The notes: generated by a model from the letters alone, not told the origin. DNA of 64,000 nt from Flavobacterium potami (GCF_020026915.1 NZ_JAINUY010000007.1:124001-188000), one strand, 5' to 3'; positions 7,756-17,178 are shown, numbered from the stretch's first letter. A program made the numbers and translations.

Positions 7756-8487
7756 TTAAGAAGCTTTTTTAGAAAAATTCAAAAAAGCATTGGACTTGTG
7801 GTCTAAATTATCAATGAAATTGTGAATAGCATTTTCTGATGCTTCACTTGAATAAGTAAATGCTGCATCAAAAAAATACTCGCGAGAAATTACAGGTTCG
7901 TTTGAAGAGTTGTAAACAGCTTCGTCTGATTGATCTAATTCTTTGTTTCTGTAAGGATTTGGATGTGTATGCATTAAGTCATAGATGGTTTCACTAAACC
8001 AAGTATCAAATTTTTTCTTTTTAGGTGTAATATGTCTCGCTAATAGCACCAAGCCAACAAGTTCATTTTGTAAAAAATACGAACCTTTTCTGTATCGAAC
8101 ATCAATCATTCTGACATTCATCAATGCAATCCATAGAGCACCATTTACTGAGCCTGTCACAGGGGTATCAAAATCAGTGTCAAATAATAAAGGATTCGTT
8201 TGTTCTTTGTCGTTAATAGAACACCACAATGCTTCTATTCGTTTTTGAGTGTCATTCGTAGCTTGCGTGTAACCTGTGAATCGCCAGTAAACCCATTCTA
8301 GCAAAGCAGCAGTTAAGCCTATAGAGCCTTTATGATTAATTTGCATTAGCGTACTTTCCAAATCATCGTTTCCTTCGATAGGATCTAGAAGATCATTTAT
8401 TTTCTTTTTTGTCCATTTAAAGTTAATTGGAGATCCAATACTTTTTGATTCCATTATTACCTTCGGTACATTGTTTAAATTTCTCAT
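7756..8487 (-). CDS. protein of unknown function
   Basis: A 243-residue protein I do not recognise. It has no signal peptide and looks cytoplasmic and largely helical, with W-V-Y-W-R-F-T-G-Y near residue 66, T-G-S-V-N-G-A-L-W-I-A-L near 110 and T-H-P-N-P-Y-R-N near 173. An exact TAnnTTTG box lies 46 bases upstream and a strong terminator follows, so it is monocistronic. It sits next to the CDC-like operon but has its own transcription unit, so a shared role is only a possibility. Confidence 0.7.
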   Translation of the reverse strand: MRNLNNVPKVIMESKSIGSPINFKWTKKKINDLLDPIEGNDDLESTLMQINHKGSIGLTAALLEWVYWRFTGYTQATNDTQKRIEALWCSINDKEQTNPLLFDTDFDTPVTGSVNGALWIALMNVRMIDVRYRKGSYFLQNELVGLVLLARHITPKKKKFDTWFSETIYDLMHTHPNPYRNKELDQSDEAVYNSSNEPVISREYFFDAAFTYSSEASENAIHNFIDNLDHKSNAFLNFSKKAS

Positions 8488-8533
8488 ACTTATACTGTTT
8501 TTTAAAATTGGCTTTTACAGATTTATAGTGAAA

Positions 8534-8541
8534 CAAAATTA
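8534..8541 (-). promoter_or_regulatory. -7 box of the unknown gene at 7756-8487
   Basis: On the minus strand TAATTTTG matches TAnnTTTG exactly, 46 bases before the start codon. No TTG is seen at the expected -33 distance. Confidence 0.45.
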
Positions 8542-8684
8542 TAAGGATGTGATTTTTAAAAGAGGCACTAAAAGCTTTTAAAATGTCAATATAAGACAGA
8601 TATGTTTTTTAAAGCATTGATTTTTAAATAAATAAGAAAAGTATTACAATTTTTAAATAGGCAATTAGACTTGATAGCTTAAAA

Positions 8685-8720
8685 CAAAAAGCCGATTCTT
8701 TTTTAAGAATCGGCTTTTAC
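8685..8720 (-). terminator. terminator after pruA
   Basis: AAAAGCCGATTCTT and AAGAATCGGCTTTT form a near-perfect hairpin just after the pruA stop, with a T-run on the minus strand. The rest of 8542-8684 shows nothing I can identify. Confidence 0.8.
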
Positions 8721-8762
8721 TTATATCAATCAGATTAGCAAAAATGAAATCTGAAAACTAGA

Positions 8763-10388
8763 TTAACCTAAGAATGGGTATCTGTAATCTTCTGGAGTTA
8801 CAAAAGTTTCTTTGATTGTTCTTGCAGAAACCCAACGCAATAAGTTCATTGCAGAACCTGCTTTATCATTAGTTCCAGAAGCTCTCGCTCCACCAAATGG
8901 TTGCATTCCTACAACAGCTCCTGTTGGTTTGTCATTAATATAGAAGTTTCCTGCAGCGTTTTGCAATTTAGTTGTAGCAACTTCAATAGCATAACGATCT
9001 TGGCTAAATACAGCTCCTGTTAAAGCGTACTCAGAAGTAGTGTCAACCAATTCTAAAGTTTCTTCCCATTTTGCATCTTCGTAAACATAAATTGTAATAA
9101 CTGGTCCAAACAACTCAGTTTCCATTGTGGTGTATTTTGGATTTGTAGTTACAATAACCGTAGGTTCAACAAAGTATCCTACAGATTTGTCGTAATTTCC
9201 TCCAACGATGATTTCAGCGTCTGCATCTTTTTTAGCTTGGTCAATATAACTAGCCAATTTGTCAAAAGAACCTTCGTGAATAACTGCTGTAACGAAGTTT
9301 CCGAAATCTTCTGGAGAACCCATTTTCATCGATTTAACATCAGCAATTAATTGCTCTTTTACAGCTGGCCATAAACTTTGTGGGATATAAGCTCTAGAAG
9401 CAGCAGAACATTTTTGTCCTTGAAATTCAAATGCTCCACGAGTAATTCCAGTAACCACTTGTTTTACGTTTGCACTTGGGTGAGCGATGATAAAATCTTT
9501 ACCTCCAGTTTCTCCAACAATTCTTGGATATGTTTTGTAATTGTGAATGTTTGCACCAATTTTAGCCCAGATATCTTTAAATACGTGAGTTGATCCTGTA
9601 AAGTGAACTCCTGCAAAATCGCGGCTTGCTAAAACAGTATCTGTAATCATTAAAGCGTCTCCGAAAACGACATTGATAACGCCATCAGGAACTCCTGCTT
9701 CTTTGAAAACTTCCAAAATGATTTTAGTAGAAAATACTTGGCTGTCACTTGGTTTCCAGATAACTACGTTACCCATTAATGCAGCACTTGCAGGAAGGTT
9801 TGCAGCGATAGCTGTAAAGTTAAATGGAGTAATTGCGTAAACAAAACCTTCTAATGGTCTGTATTCTACACGATTCCAAACAGTAGAATCTGATTTTGGC
9901 TGATCGTTGTAGATTTGAGTCATAAACTCAACATTGTAACGTAAAAAGTCGATTAACTCGCAAGAAGCATCGATTTCTGCCTGATGAATATTTTTAGATT
10001 GACCAATCATTGTTGCAGCGTTAATACGTGCTCTGTATGGTCCTGCGATAAGTTCTGCAGCTTTTAAGAAAATAGCAGCACGTTGTTCCCATGCCATATT
10101 TGCCCATGCTTTTCTTGATTCAAGTGCATTTGCAATCGCTTTTTCAATATGTTGTTTTTCAGCTAAATGATATTTTCCAACAACGTGTTGGTGATCATGC
10201 GGAGCTGTAATATTTCTTGTGTTTCCAGTTCTGATTTCTTCGCTTCCAATATGTAACGGAACGTCAATTTGAGAATTCCACATTGTGGTGTAAGCTGCCT
10301 GAACAGCTGCTTTTTCTGGTGAGTTCGGTGCGTATCCTTTTACAGGCTCGTTTACCGCTTTTGGTACATGAAAGAATCCTTTTAACAT
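8763..10388 (-). CDS. pruA: 1-pyrroline-5-carboxylate dehydrogenase (L-glutamate gamma-semialdehyde dehydrogenase)
   Basis: This 541-residue aldehyde dehydrogenase carries out the second step of proline breakdown, oxidising glutamate semialdehyde to glutamate with NAD+. Landmarks are F-N-F-T-A-I-A near residue 190, the cofactor segment F-T-G-S-T near 264, E-T-G-G-K-D near 293 and the catalytic Cys in F-Q-G-Q-K-C-S-A-A-S-R near 328. The length and the P-F-G-G-A-R-A-S-G-T-N-D-K-A-G motif near the C terminus are typical of the single-domain P5C dehydrogenase type. Proline dehydrogenase is not beside it. An exact -7 box lies 41 bases upstream. Confidence 0.94.
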   Translation of the reverse strand: MLKGFFHVPKAVNEPVKGYAPNSPEKAAVQAAYTTMWNSQIDVPLHIGSEEIRTGNTRNITAPHDHQHVVGKYHLAEKQHIEKAIANALESRKAWANMAWEQRAAIFLKAAELIAGPYRARINAATMIGQSKNIHQAEIDASCELIDFLRYNVEFMTQIYNDQPKSDSTVWNRVEYRPLEGFVYAITPFNFTAIAANLPASAALMGNVVIWKPSDSQVFSTKIILEVFKEAGVPDGVINVVFGDALMITDTVLASRDFAGVHFTGSTHVFKDIWAKIGANIHNYKTYPRIVGETGGKDFIIAHPSANVKQVVTGITRGAFEFQGQKCSAASRAYIPQSLWPAVKEQLIADVKSMKMGSPEDFGNFVTAVIHEGSFDKLASYIDQAKKDADAEIIVGGNYDKSVGYFVEPTVIVTTNPKYTTMETELFGPVITIYVYEDAKWEETLELVDTTSEYALTGAVFSQDRYAIEVATTKLQNAAGNFYINDKPTGAVVGMQPFGGARASGTNDKAGSAMNLLRWVSARTIKETFVTPEDYRYPFLG

Positions 10389-10429
10389 GGGATAAATTAT
10401 TTTAAAATTACGATTTGTTTAATTTTTTA

Positions 10430-10463
10430 CAAAAGTACAAATGATAATTTGAATTTATCACAA
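10430..10463 (-). promoter_or_regulatory. promoter of pruA
   Basis: On the minus strand TACTTTTG (10430-10437) is an exact -7 box, with TTG at 10461-10463, 23 bases upstream. Confidence 0.5.
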
Positions 10464-10601
10464 TACAATATTAAAAAGTTGTATTTTAATATAGAAAAGA
10501 GTTTGGGTCAGAAGATAATTAACAGAATAGTTGCATAAAATTACAATGATTCAGCCAAAAGAGAATTCTTATAAAAATAAGGATGTTGCTTAAACTATAA
10601 A

Positions 10602-10988
10602 TTAGTTCAAAGCAAATGGTGCACACATTCTAAAAGTAGGAACAATTACTTTGAATGTTTTTGTTGTAGTGAAATTGATCATATTAAAATGACCTTTCAT
10701 AGCTCCATATGGAGATGATAATAGACAACCTGAGCTATAAGTATGATTTTCTCCAGGTTTTAAAACCGGTTTTTTACCAATTACACCTTCGCCATCTACT
10801 ACTTCTAAGTCGTTTAGAGAATCAAAAATTTCCCAGTGACGTGATGTTAACTGCACCGAATCTTTACTGTGGTTTTCGATTGTAACTACATAACTAAAAG
10901 CAAAATGAATCTTGTAGTTCTTGAAGTAAGTACCTTCAAAACTAGTCAAAACAGATATTTTTATGCCTCGTGTTATCTGAGAAACCAT
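10602..10988 (-). CDS. apaG: ApaG family protein
   Basis: A 128-residue single-domain ApaG protein with the fibronectin III-like fold: F-A-F-S-Y-V-V-T-I-E-N (28-38), V-Q-L-T-S-R-H-W (45-52), V-V-D-G-E-G-V-I-G-K-K-P-V-L-K-P-G (58-74) and G-A-M-K-G-H-F (94-100). The family was named for an effect on Co2+/Mg2+ handling in enterobacteria, and the domain also occurs in F-box proteins and in an Ap4A-linked operon. Its true function is unclear. Here it is monocistronic, with an exact -7 box 32 bases upstream. Confidence 0.92.
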   Translation of the reverse strand: MVSQITRGIKISVLTSFEGTYFKNYKIHFAFSYVVTIENHSKDSVQLTSRHWEIFDSLNDLEVVDGEGVIGKKPVLKPGENHTYSSGCLLSSPYGAMKGHFNMINFTTTKTFKVIVPTFRMCAPFALN

Positions 10989-11020
10989 ACTAAAGACGTA
11001 TATATGTGAGTGTTATAGGG

Positions 11021-11028
11021 CAAAGCTA
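11021..11028 (-). promoter_or_regulatory. -7 box of apaG
   Basis: On the minus strand TAGCTTTG matches TAnnTTTG exactly, 32 bases before the apaG start codon. Confidence 0.5.
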
Positions 11029-11067
11029 CAAAAAAAAATCGTTTAAACTAGAACCTTAACATTTGTT

Positions 11068-12321
11068 TTAGTTGACTATATTGATAGAGTTTGCATTTCC
11101 TTTTCCAATTACACGCTGATAGCGATCGGTTGCTTCTTTATAATAAACTAAAATTGTATACTCATTTTCAGTTTGATAAAAGTTTCCATCGATAGCATTT
11201 TCATAATCAATAACACCTTTTTTGTCGGCAACTGTATATTGAAAATTAGTAAAACCTTGTTTGATCATGATGGCTTTTTCAAAAACACCTTTGTCTGTAT
11301 TGTAATCCATTTTATATTCTGGCGAGAGGCTGTAATTGTTGAACATTCCTGTTATGTAAATGTCCTTATTCAACCTAAAAGCAGGCGCCGAAAGTGAAAA
11401 ATAAACCCAGGCATAATCGGCTTCAATATCATTGTTTGAGCCATTTATGTTTTTTACCACAAAATTTCCGTTTACATCTTCATACAGAGTGTAAATCTGA
11501 TTTCCTCTTGCTGCATTCGTATACAAAAAAGCATTATAAATATCATTGTTAGCACCGATACGGGCAACAAAATTATTTGCGGCACGAATGTCTTTATTTT
11601 CGAAATACAAAAATTCGTTACCAGCCCAAAATTGTGTTTCTTTATCGTATTTATAAATCAGCTGATTGCCAATTGTATATTGAGGAGGAACATTTTTTAT
11701 TACGGTATTAAAATTTCCATTTTGTAATAAAAGCACTTTTACATTTTGTAAAGGAGTTTGAAAGGTAATATCGTTTGATGCTATTGCAAAATCAAGATTT
11801 TGTTTGAAATCAATGTTGCTTAGATTTCTGGTTCTTTTTACTTGAGCGCTAACAGTTGAATGATTTTCAAATAAAATGAACTTTCTTGAAAAAACGACCT
11901 CTCTATCTTCATTAAGAATTCGAAGCATATAATTTCCCGAAAGACGTAACGAGGTTGTGAATTGATTCGGAAAAGAAAGATTATAATGCGAATAAACTTG
12001 TAAAGTATTAAACGAATTGGAATAATCTGTAATTCTTTGATTGTCTTGACCGTAAATATAATCTGTTTTTGGAATATCAGTTGGCTTCCAGTTGTAATCG
12101 CAATGAATTACTTCAAAATAATAATTAGCCTCACTACCAAATAAATCGTCAAACTGAAAAGTAAAAGAAGATCCTAATTCGAAAATTGGAACAACATTAC
12201 TGCCATTCTGGACAAATGAAACCGTTTTAATATTATAAGGAGGATCAATTTCTTTTTCCTGCGCTTTCGCGAAAGTGAAAATAAAAAGGAAAATAAAGCT
12301 TGTATATAAAAATTTTGGCAT
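11068..12321 (-). CDS. DUF5103 / type IX secretion system plug-type protein
   Basis: The 417-residue exported protein begins with a signal peptide (M-P-K-F-L-Y-T-S-F-I-F-L-F-I-F-T-F-A-K-A-Q). I chose ATG 12321 because the longer frame to 12396 would put 25 unrelated residues before it. The sequence fits the DUF5103 family: P-P-Y-N-I-K-T-V-S-F-V early, F-E-V-I-H-C-D-Y-N-W about 65 residues into the mature protein, and Y-I-T-G-M-F-N-N-Y in the second domain. In F. johnsoniae a member of this family is the 'Plug' that closes the periplasmic side of the SprA translocon. It should therefore be periplasmic and part of the T9SS. It lies downstream of the SNF2 helicase in sequence but has no functional link to it. 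Confidence 0.82.
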   Translation of the reverse strand: MPKFLYTSFIFLFIFTFAKAQEKEIDPPYNIKTVSFVQNGSNVVPIFELGSSFTFQFDDLFGSEANYYFEVIHCDYNWKPTDIPKTDYIYGQDNQRITDYSNSFNTLQVYSHYNLSFPNQFTTSLRLSGNYMLRILNEDREVVFSRKFILFENHSTVSAQVKRTRNLSNIDFKQNLDFAIASNDITFQTPLQNVKVLLLQNGNFNTVIKNVPPQYTIGNQLIYKYDKETQFWAGNEFLYFENKDIRAANNFVARIGANNDIYNAFLYTNAARGNQIYTLYEDVNGNFVVKNINGSNNDIEADYAWVYFSLSAPAFRLNKDIYITGMFNNYSLSPEYKMDYNTDKGVFEKAIMIKQGFTNFQYTVADKKGVIDYENAIDGNFYQTENEYTILVYYKEATDRYQRVIGKGNANSINIVN

Positions 12322-12396
12322 CGTATTTCGTTGTAAGATTTGTAAATATAACAATTTTATACAACGAAAAAGATGCCAATCTATTGGGTTTAACAA

Positions 12397-15300
12397 TTAA
12401 GAACCTAAAATGTATTCTAAGTTGCCTTCAATTTCATCATTAATATAACTTTCTTCTAAAAGAGAATCAGACAACAGTTTTTTGTTTTCCTGCAGTTTGA
12501 TGATTTTTTCCTCGACTGTATTTTTTGAAATAAATCGAATGACATTGACTTTATTCAACTGTCCAATTCTATGCGCTCGTCCAACGCCTTGTTTTTCTGC
12601 AAAAGGATTCCACCACGGATCTAAGAATAAAACATAAGATGCTTTTGTAATATTCAAACCAACTCCTCCGGCTTTTAGCGAAATAAAGAATAACAGCAGA
12701 TTTTCTTTTTCTTGAAACTTCTTTACTTGCTGTTCTCTTTTGTCTGCAGGTGTTTCGCCTGTAATTTCGCAGAATTCAATTTTATTTTCTTTGCACCAAT
12801 CGGTATAGAAATTCAAATTGGTAACAAACGAACTGAAAATGATTACTTTTTGTTTTGCTTTTACTAAGTTTTCCAGATAATTGGTAACGGCGATAAATTT
12901 TCCAGAATCAATTTCCGATTCCTGATCAACCATTTTTGGGTGGTTACTCAATTGTCGCAATTTCATCAACGTATTGATAATGCTAATTTTATCAGGAGAT
13001 CCGTCTGTTTTAAGCAAGAAATTACGAGCTTTAGATTTTTCTTTCTCGTATAATTTTTCCTGTTCAGGATCCATGTCGCAGTAATAAATCTGCTCGGTCA
13101 ATTCTGGTAAATCTTTTAAAACCTGTTCTTTTGTTCGTCTTAAAATATAAGGTTGGATAAGATTTTTTAATTCTGTTAAAACTTCTTCGTTTTGCTTTTT
13201 CTCAATCGGATTTTTGAAATTCTCCATAAAGAAAGCATAACTTCCTAGAATCTCTGGATTAATAAATTGCATTTGTGACCATAAATCGTCTAGCGAATTT
13301 TCGATCGGCGTACCGCTCAAAGCAATTTTATGTCCCGTACTAATTTTATTTATGGCTTTAAAAATCTTAGAGTTTTTGTTTTTGATGTATTGACTTTCGT
13401 CTAAAATCAAATAACGGAAATCGTATTTTTCTAAAATTGAAATATCACGGTGAATAATGCTGTAACTCGTAAAAATCAAATCGGTTGAATTGATTCTGCT
13501 CGCCAACATTTTTCTATCATTACCAACATATTGCATTTTCGAAAAATGTGGCGTAAACTTTCCAGCTTCATTAAACCAGTTAAAAACCAACGAAGAAGGT
13601 AGAACGATCAATGCTTTTAATGGTTCTCTTTCAATCGTAGTTTCGTTGGCAAATAAATCAAAATTGGTAGTTTTGGTTGTAAAACCTAATTGCTCTTGTA
13701 CCGAAACCAAAACAGATAATGTTTGTAATGTTTTTCCAAGTCCCATATCATCGGCAAGGCAAGCTCCCATGTTAGAGTTGAAATGCCCTAAAAGCCATTT
13801 CACTCCGTCAATTTGATATGGTCTTAAAGTTGCTTTTATCAAATCTGAAGCTGTAAATTCGGCTTGATGAATTTGATCTAGATCATTATCGATTTCTGAT
13901 ATTCCGTCTAAAGCTGTAAAATTGCTTTTTCGTAAAAGTAAAGCACCATTTTCTGTTTTGGCCAATTTTGCCAAAGAGCCATACTTGCTAAACCATTTAA
14001 GCGGAATCAAGAAAAAGTTTCCATCAGGCAATGCAAAAAGTCTTTCTTTGCTCTTTATGTTTGGAATTATTTCGCTGAAATTAATTTTATAATTGCCAAC
14101 TGTAATAATGATTTTAATGTCAAACCAATCTCCAGTTGTTTCTTTAGAAGCTGAAATAGTATGGCTTTCAGTAATGATTTCTTTACTTTCCAGTTTCAGG
14201 TTTTCAATCGTAAAACCTAAATCTTTCAGCTTTTCTTTATGTTCAATAATTAATTGAATGTTGATATAAGGATCTGAAGTTTCTGCATCAGAATTCAATC
14301 CAAACAACTCATTTTTAATTTTTTCTAAACCAATTTCGGATAGTTTTTCGATATATGAATTTTCATCAGCGCTTCGTTTAAACTGAATTATTCGAGGTTC
14401 GTTTGCTACGCTGTAATCCACAAAAGAATGTGTTTTTTTAGTTTTGCTTCCGTCAAAAAAATAGCCGTTATAATCAAAATAAAGATTGAGATAATAGCAG
14501 TTTTTAAAGAAATCAAAAATAGGTTGGATTGTACAAGAAGCAATTTGATCACGAAGTTCGATTTCGAAACCATTAGCTTCAATGTCTATTTTTTTTGCAA
14601 TTTCTGGAATGAAATTTTTAAAATAATCATCTACTAATTTTGAAGGAATTTCGATTGATTTTTTCTTTAAAAATGGAGTCAGTTTCTTGCCATTTAATTC
14701 CTTTAATTGTCCAAGTTTTTTATTGACAATCAGCCAGCCCGGTTCGTCAGAAAGAATATCTACTTTATTGTCCATTGGCAAAAATGTAGTTTCATTTTCT
14801 TTTAACGATAGCGTATAAGTGATTCCTTCTGAATGTTTGTCGAATTGAATCTGAGGTTCAAAATCTAAAGGATCAATACTGACTCTCGAACGATAAAAAT
14901 CTTTTTCCGGTCCTAAATCAATAGAAAGTGGATATTGTTCCTGAACAATTAAACTATAAAATGGACTTAAATTGAGTTTTAAATGCTGACGAATAGCAAA
15001 ATCAATTTTAGAATCTTTCTGCAAATCAGCAATTGTTTTGGCTGATTTTACTTTTGCGCTGAATTTTTTAAATACAAATTCAGGTTTTAGAGATTCGCAA
15101 ATAGTAAGAATCTTTTTTGAATTGTGATCTAAAGTTTCATAATCAACACCAAAACTTTCAATGATGGTTTTGGTTGCTTTTTTGTCCAGATATCTAATAT
15201 CGCCAGTGTTTTCGACTATATACGCTGTTGGAATATAGGCATTCAGATTTTTTTCAAAACTGATGTCAAAACAGAACTGAAATGGTTTTGTAGGTTGCAA
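12397..15300 (-). CDS. SNF2-family DEAD/DEAH-box helicase
   Basis: This 967-residue ATPase belongs to the SNF2/Rad54-like superfamily 2 of DNA translocases. The first ~480 residues are a poorly conserved, acidic and lysine-rich region. The helicase core follows: Q-I-D-G-V-K-W-L (motif Q region), D-D-M-G-L-G-K-T-L-Q-T-L (Walker A, ~518), L-D-E-S-Q-Y-I-K-N (Walker B, ~636), L-S-G-T-P-I-E-N-S, then a C-terminal lobe with A-G-G-V-G-L-N-I-T and the arginine finger motif G-R-A-H-R-I-G-Q (~908). It probably remodels protein-DNA complexes or helps RNA polymerase recycling, as RapA and related proteins do. It is full length with no sign of disruption. Confidence 0.9.
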   Translation of the reverse strand: MQPTKPFQFCFDISFEKNLNAYIPTAYIVENTGDIRYLDKKATKTIIESFGVDYETLDHNSKKILTICESLKPEFVFKKFSAKVKSAKTIADLQKDSKIDFAIRQHLKLNLSPFYSLIVQEQYPLSIDLGPEKDFYRSRVSIDPLDFEPQIQFDKHSEGITYTLSLKENETTFLPMDNKVDILSDEPGWLIVNKKLGQLKELNGKKLTPFLKKKSIEIPSKLVDDYFKNFIPEIAKKIDIEANGFEIELRDQIASCTIQPIFDFFKNCYYLNLYFDYNGYFFDGSKTKKTHSFVDYSVANEPRIIQFKRSADENSYIEKLSEIGLEKIKNELFGLNSDAETSDPYINIQLIIEHKEKLKDLGFTIENLKLESKEIITESHTISASKETTGDWFDIKIIITVGNYKINFSEIIPNIKSKERLFALPDGNFFLIPLKWFSKYGSLAKLAKTENGALLLRKSNFTALDGISEIDNDLDQIHQAEFTASDLIKATLRPYQIDGVKWLLGHFNSNMGACLADDMGLGKTLQTLSVLVSVQEQLGFTTKTTNFDLFANETTIEREPLKALIVLPSSLVFNWFNEAGKFTPHFSKMQYVGNDRKMLASRINSTDLIFTSYSIIHRDISILEKYDFRYLILDESQYIKNKNSKIFKAINKISTGHKIALSGTPIENSLDDLWSQMQFINPEILGSYAFFMENFKNPIEKKQNEEVLTELKNLIQPYILRRTKEQVLKDLPELTEQIYYCDMDPEQEKLYEKEKSKARNFLLKTDGSPDKISIINTLMKLRQLSNHPKMVDQESEIDSGKFIAVTNYLENLVKAKQKVIIFSSFVTNLNFYTDWCKENKIEFCEITGETPADKREQQVKKFQEKENLLLFFISLKAGGVGLNITKASYVLFLDPWWNPFAEKQGVGRAHRIGQLNKVNVIRFISKNTVEEKIIKLQENKKLLSDSLLEESYINDEIEGNLEYILGS

Positions 15301-15348
15301 AATAGTAGGATTTAGTTAGGCTTATAATTTAGGTTTGGGCAAAAAAAG

Positions 15349-15386
15349 AAAGAGTTTTCAAAATATCAATAATTTGAAAACTCCTT
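15349..15386 (-). terminator. hairpin upstream of the SNF2 helicase gene, after the methyltransferase gene
   Basis: GAGTTTTCAAA and TTTGAAAACTC form an 11-bp stem around an AT-rich loop, with T-rich sequence following on the minus strand. It lies 36 bases after the methyltransferase stop codon. Confidence 0.7.
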
Positions 15387-15393
15387 TTTAAAT

Positions 15394-15415
15394 GAACTTA
15401 TATCACTTATATGGT
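15394..15415. repeat. copy of a dispersed ACTTATATnACTTATATGG repeat
   Basis: GAACTTATATCACTTATATGG recurs, with small changes, at about 18778-18801 and 26399-26421, always next to a gene end. It looks like one arm of a small dispersed inverted-repeat family. Confidence 0.7.
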
Positions 15416-15421
15416 GAAAAA

Positions 15422-16195
15422 TTAGTTTTCCTGTTTAAAGCAAAGCGGAATAATTTCGCCTTTTGCTAAACAGTATTTTTCAACCAATTCTGGTGCAATT
15501 TTGTTAGTGTAATCTTCTTCGATAACAATAAAACCAATGCTTCTTAATTTATCGAAATAATCGCGTCCGTAAACACGAACGTGATCGTATTGTCCGAAGA
15601 TTTTAGCGCGTTCTTTTTGATCTGTAATCGAATCATCAGCAAACGTAACTTCGCGAGATAAATCCTGAGGAATCTGTAAAATTGCCATTCCGCCTGGTTT
15701 TAAAACTCGGTATAACTCCTGCATCGCTTTCGTATCGTCTGGGATATGTTCTAAAACGTGATTACATAAAATAACGTCATATTCATTGTCCTTGAAAGGT
15801 AAATTGCAGATATCTGCTTTTACATCTGCCAAAGGCGAAAGTAAATCTGTTGTCGTATAATCAAGGTTTTTCTGCTTGCGAAATCTTTTGTAAAAAGCTT
15901 GTTCCGGAGCAAAATGCAATACTTTTTTAGGCGCCGTAAAAAAATCAGTTTGATCATTTAAATACAACCAAAGTAAACGGTGTCTTTCTAAAGAAAGTGT
16001 ACTTGGCGAAAGCACATTATTGCGCTGTTTTCCGTATCCGTAAGGCAAAAACGATTTAAAGCTTTTTCCGTCAATAGGATCAGTAAATTTATCTCCTCTT
16101 AATGAGAAAGCTAAAATTGGACGCGCTACATAACTTAAACGAATTAATAATGGGCGTGGGATTGTATTTAAAACTAATTTGAAAAGTTTTTTCAT
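15422..16195 (-). CDS. class I SAM-dependent methyltransferase
   Basis: A 257-residue methyltransferase with the type 11 core. V-L-H-F-A-P-E-Q is the degenerate SAM loop (motif I, ~90-97), D-Y-T-T-T-D-L is acidic motif II, D-V-I-L-C-N-H-V-L-E-H-I-P is the post-II signature (~140-152) and V-L-K-P-G-G-M-A-I-L follows. The N terminus is basic (M-K-K-L-F-K-L-V-L-N-T-I-P-R-P-L-L-I-R-L) and may touch the membrane. The substrate is unknown; members are often lipid, quinone or sugar methyltransferases. It follows map on the same strand but is separated by a 28-bp inverted repeat, so co-transcription is uncertain. Confidence 0.82.
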   Translation of the reverse strand: MKKLFKLVLNTIPRPLLIRLSYVARPILAFSLRGDKFTDPIDGKSFKSFLPYGYGKQRNNVLSPSTLSLERHRLLWLYLNDQTDFFTAPKKVLHFAPEQAFYKRFRKQKNLDYTTTDLLSPLADVKADICNLPFKDNEYDVILCNHVLEHIPDDTKAMQELYRVLKPGGMAILQIPQDLSREVTFADDSITDQKERAKIFGQYDHVRVYGRDYFDKLRSIGFIVIEEDYTNKIAPELVEKYCLAKGEIIPLCFKQEN

Positions 16196-16222
16196 GGGGT
16201 TATTCCAAAATATTTTTGTTTT

Positions 16223-16298
16223 CCTGCAAGGTTTTCAAAACCTTGTAGGTATTTAAGTTTGAAAAAAGACACCTACAAGGTTTTGAAAACCTTGCAGG
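16223..16298. repeat. perfect 28-bp inverted repeat (arms 16223-16250 and 16271-16298)
   Basis: The two arms are exact reverse complements separated by 20 bases. Each arm is itself almost palindromic around AAGGTTTTCAAAACCTT. It lies between map and the methyltransferase gene and could form a long hairpin in RNA or a cruciform in DNA. It has the look of a REP/MITE-like dispersed element. Confidence 0.9.
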
Positions 16299-16337
16299 AG
16301 TTCGAATGTTTTTTAATTTTAGAATCTCAGCTAATAA

Positions 16338-17156
16338 CTACAATACCAAAGGAACTTGTCTGAACTCATCTTCTTCGTTGCTTTCGATTCCTAAAGCTTT
16401 GTAGATGTATTGGAAAGTAGATAATAATTCTGGTTTTCCGTCAACTAAAGCTACATCGTGCTCAAAATGTGCACTAGGTTTTCCGTCAGCAGTCAAGATT
16501 GTCCAGCCGTCTTTCAGTTGTTTGATGTTTCTAGTTCCCATGTTGATCATTGGTTCGATTGCTACAACCATTCCTTCAACAAAAAGCTTTCCACGACCGC
16601 GTTTTCCGTAGTTTGGCATTTCTGGTTCTTCGTGCATTTTTTGCCCAACACCATGTCCAACCAATTCACGAACTACGCCGTAACCGTGAGCTTCAGTATA
16701 TTTTTGAATCGCGTTTCCAACATCTTCCACACGATTTCCTGCTTTAAATTCTCTAATTCCAACGTAAAGAGATTCTTTAGTAATGCGTAAAAGTTTTTTA
16801 ACTTCTGGTGCAACTTCTCCAATTTCGAAACTGTATGCGTGATCTCCGTGGTAGCCATTTTTGAAAGCACCACAATCAACCGAAATAACATCACCATTTT
16901 TTAGAGGAACATTATTAGGAATACCATGAACAACCTGAGCATTTGGGCTCATGCAAAGCGAATTCGGGAAATCGTACAATCCAAGGAAACTTGGAACAGC
17001 TCCGTGATCACGAATAAATTCTTCGGCTAATTTGTCAAGATATAATGTAGTTACTCCTTCTTTAATTTCAGAAGCAATCATTCCTAATGTTTTTGATACG
17101 ATTAAAGCACTTTCGCGCATTAATTCGATTTCTTCTCTAGTTTTTTGGATAATCAT
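16338..17156 (-). CDS. map: type I methionine aminopeptidase
   Basis: This 272-residue enzyme removes the initiator Met from nascent proteins. The five metal ligands are in place: D in V-D-C-G-A, D in H-G-D-H-A, H in V-G-H-G-V-G, E in I-E-P-M-I and E in F-E-H-D-V-A. The substrate histidine is in Q-V-V-H-G-I-P. The frame is open to 17189, but an exact -7 box sits at 17179-17186, so transcripts cannot include that start. ATG 17156 (M-I-I-Q-K-T-R-E-E-I) also matches the family. It is monocistronic or leads the methyltransferase gene. Confidence 0.95.
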   Translation of the reverse strand: MIIQKTREEIELMRESALIVSKTLGMIASEIKEGVTTLYLDKLAEEFIRDHGAVPSFLGLYDFPNSLCMSPNAQVVHGIPNNVPLKNGDVISVDCGAFKNGYHGDHAYSFEIGEVAPEVKKLLRITKESLYVGIREFKAGNRVEDVGNAIQKYTEAHGYGVVRELVGHGVGQKMHEEPEMPNYGKRGRGKLFVEGMVVAIEPMINMGTRNIKQLKDGWTILTADGKPSAHFEHDVALVDGKPELLSTFQYIYKALGIESNEEDEFRQVPLVL

Positions 17157-17178
17157 ATTTTTTCCATTTTTCAGTTCG

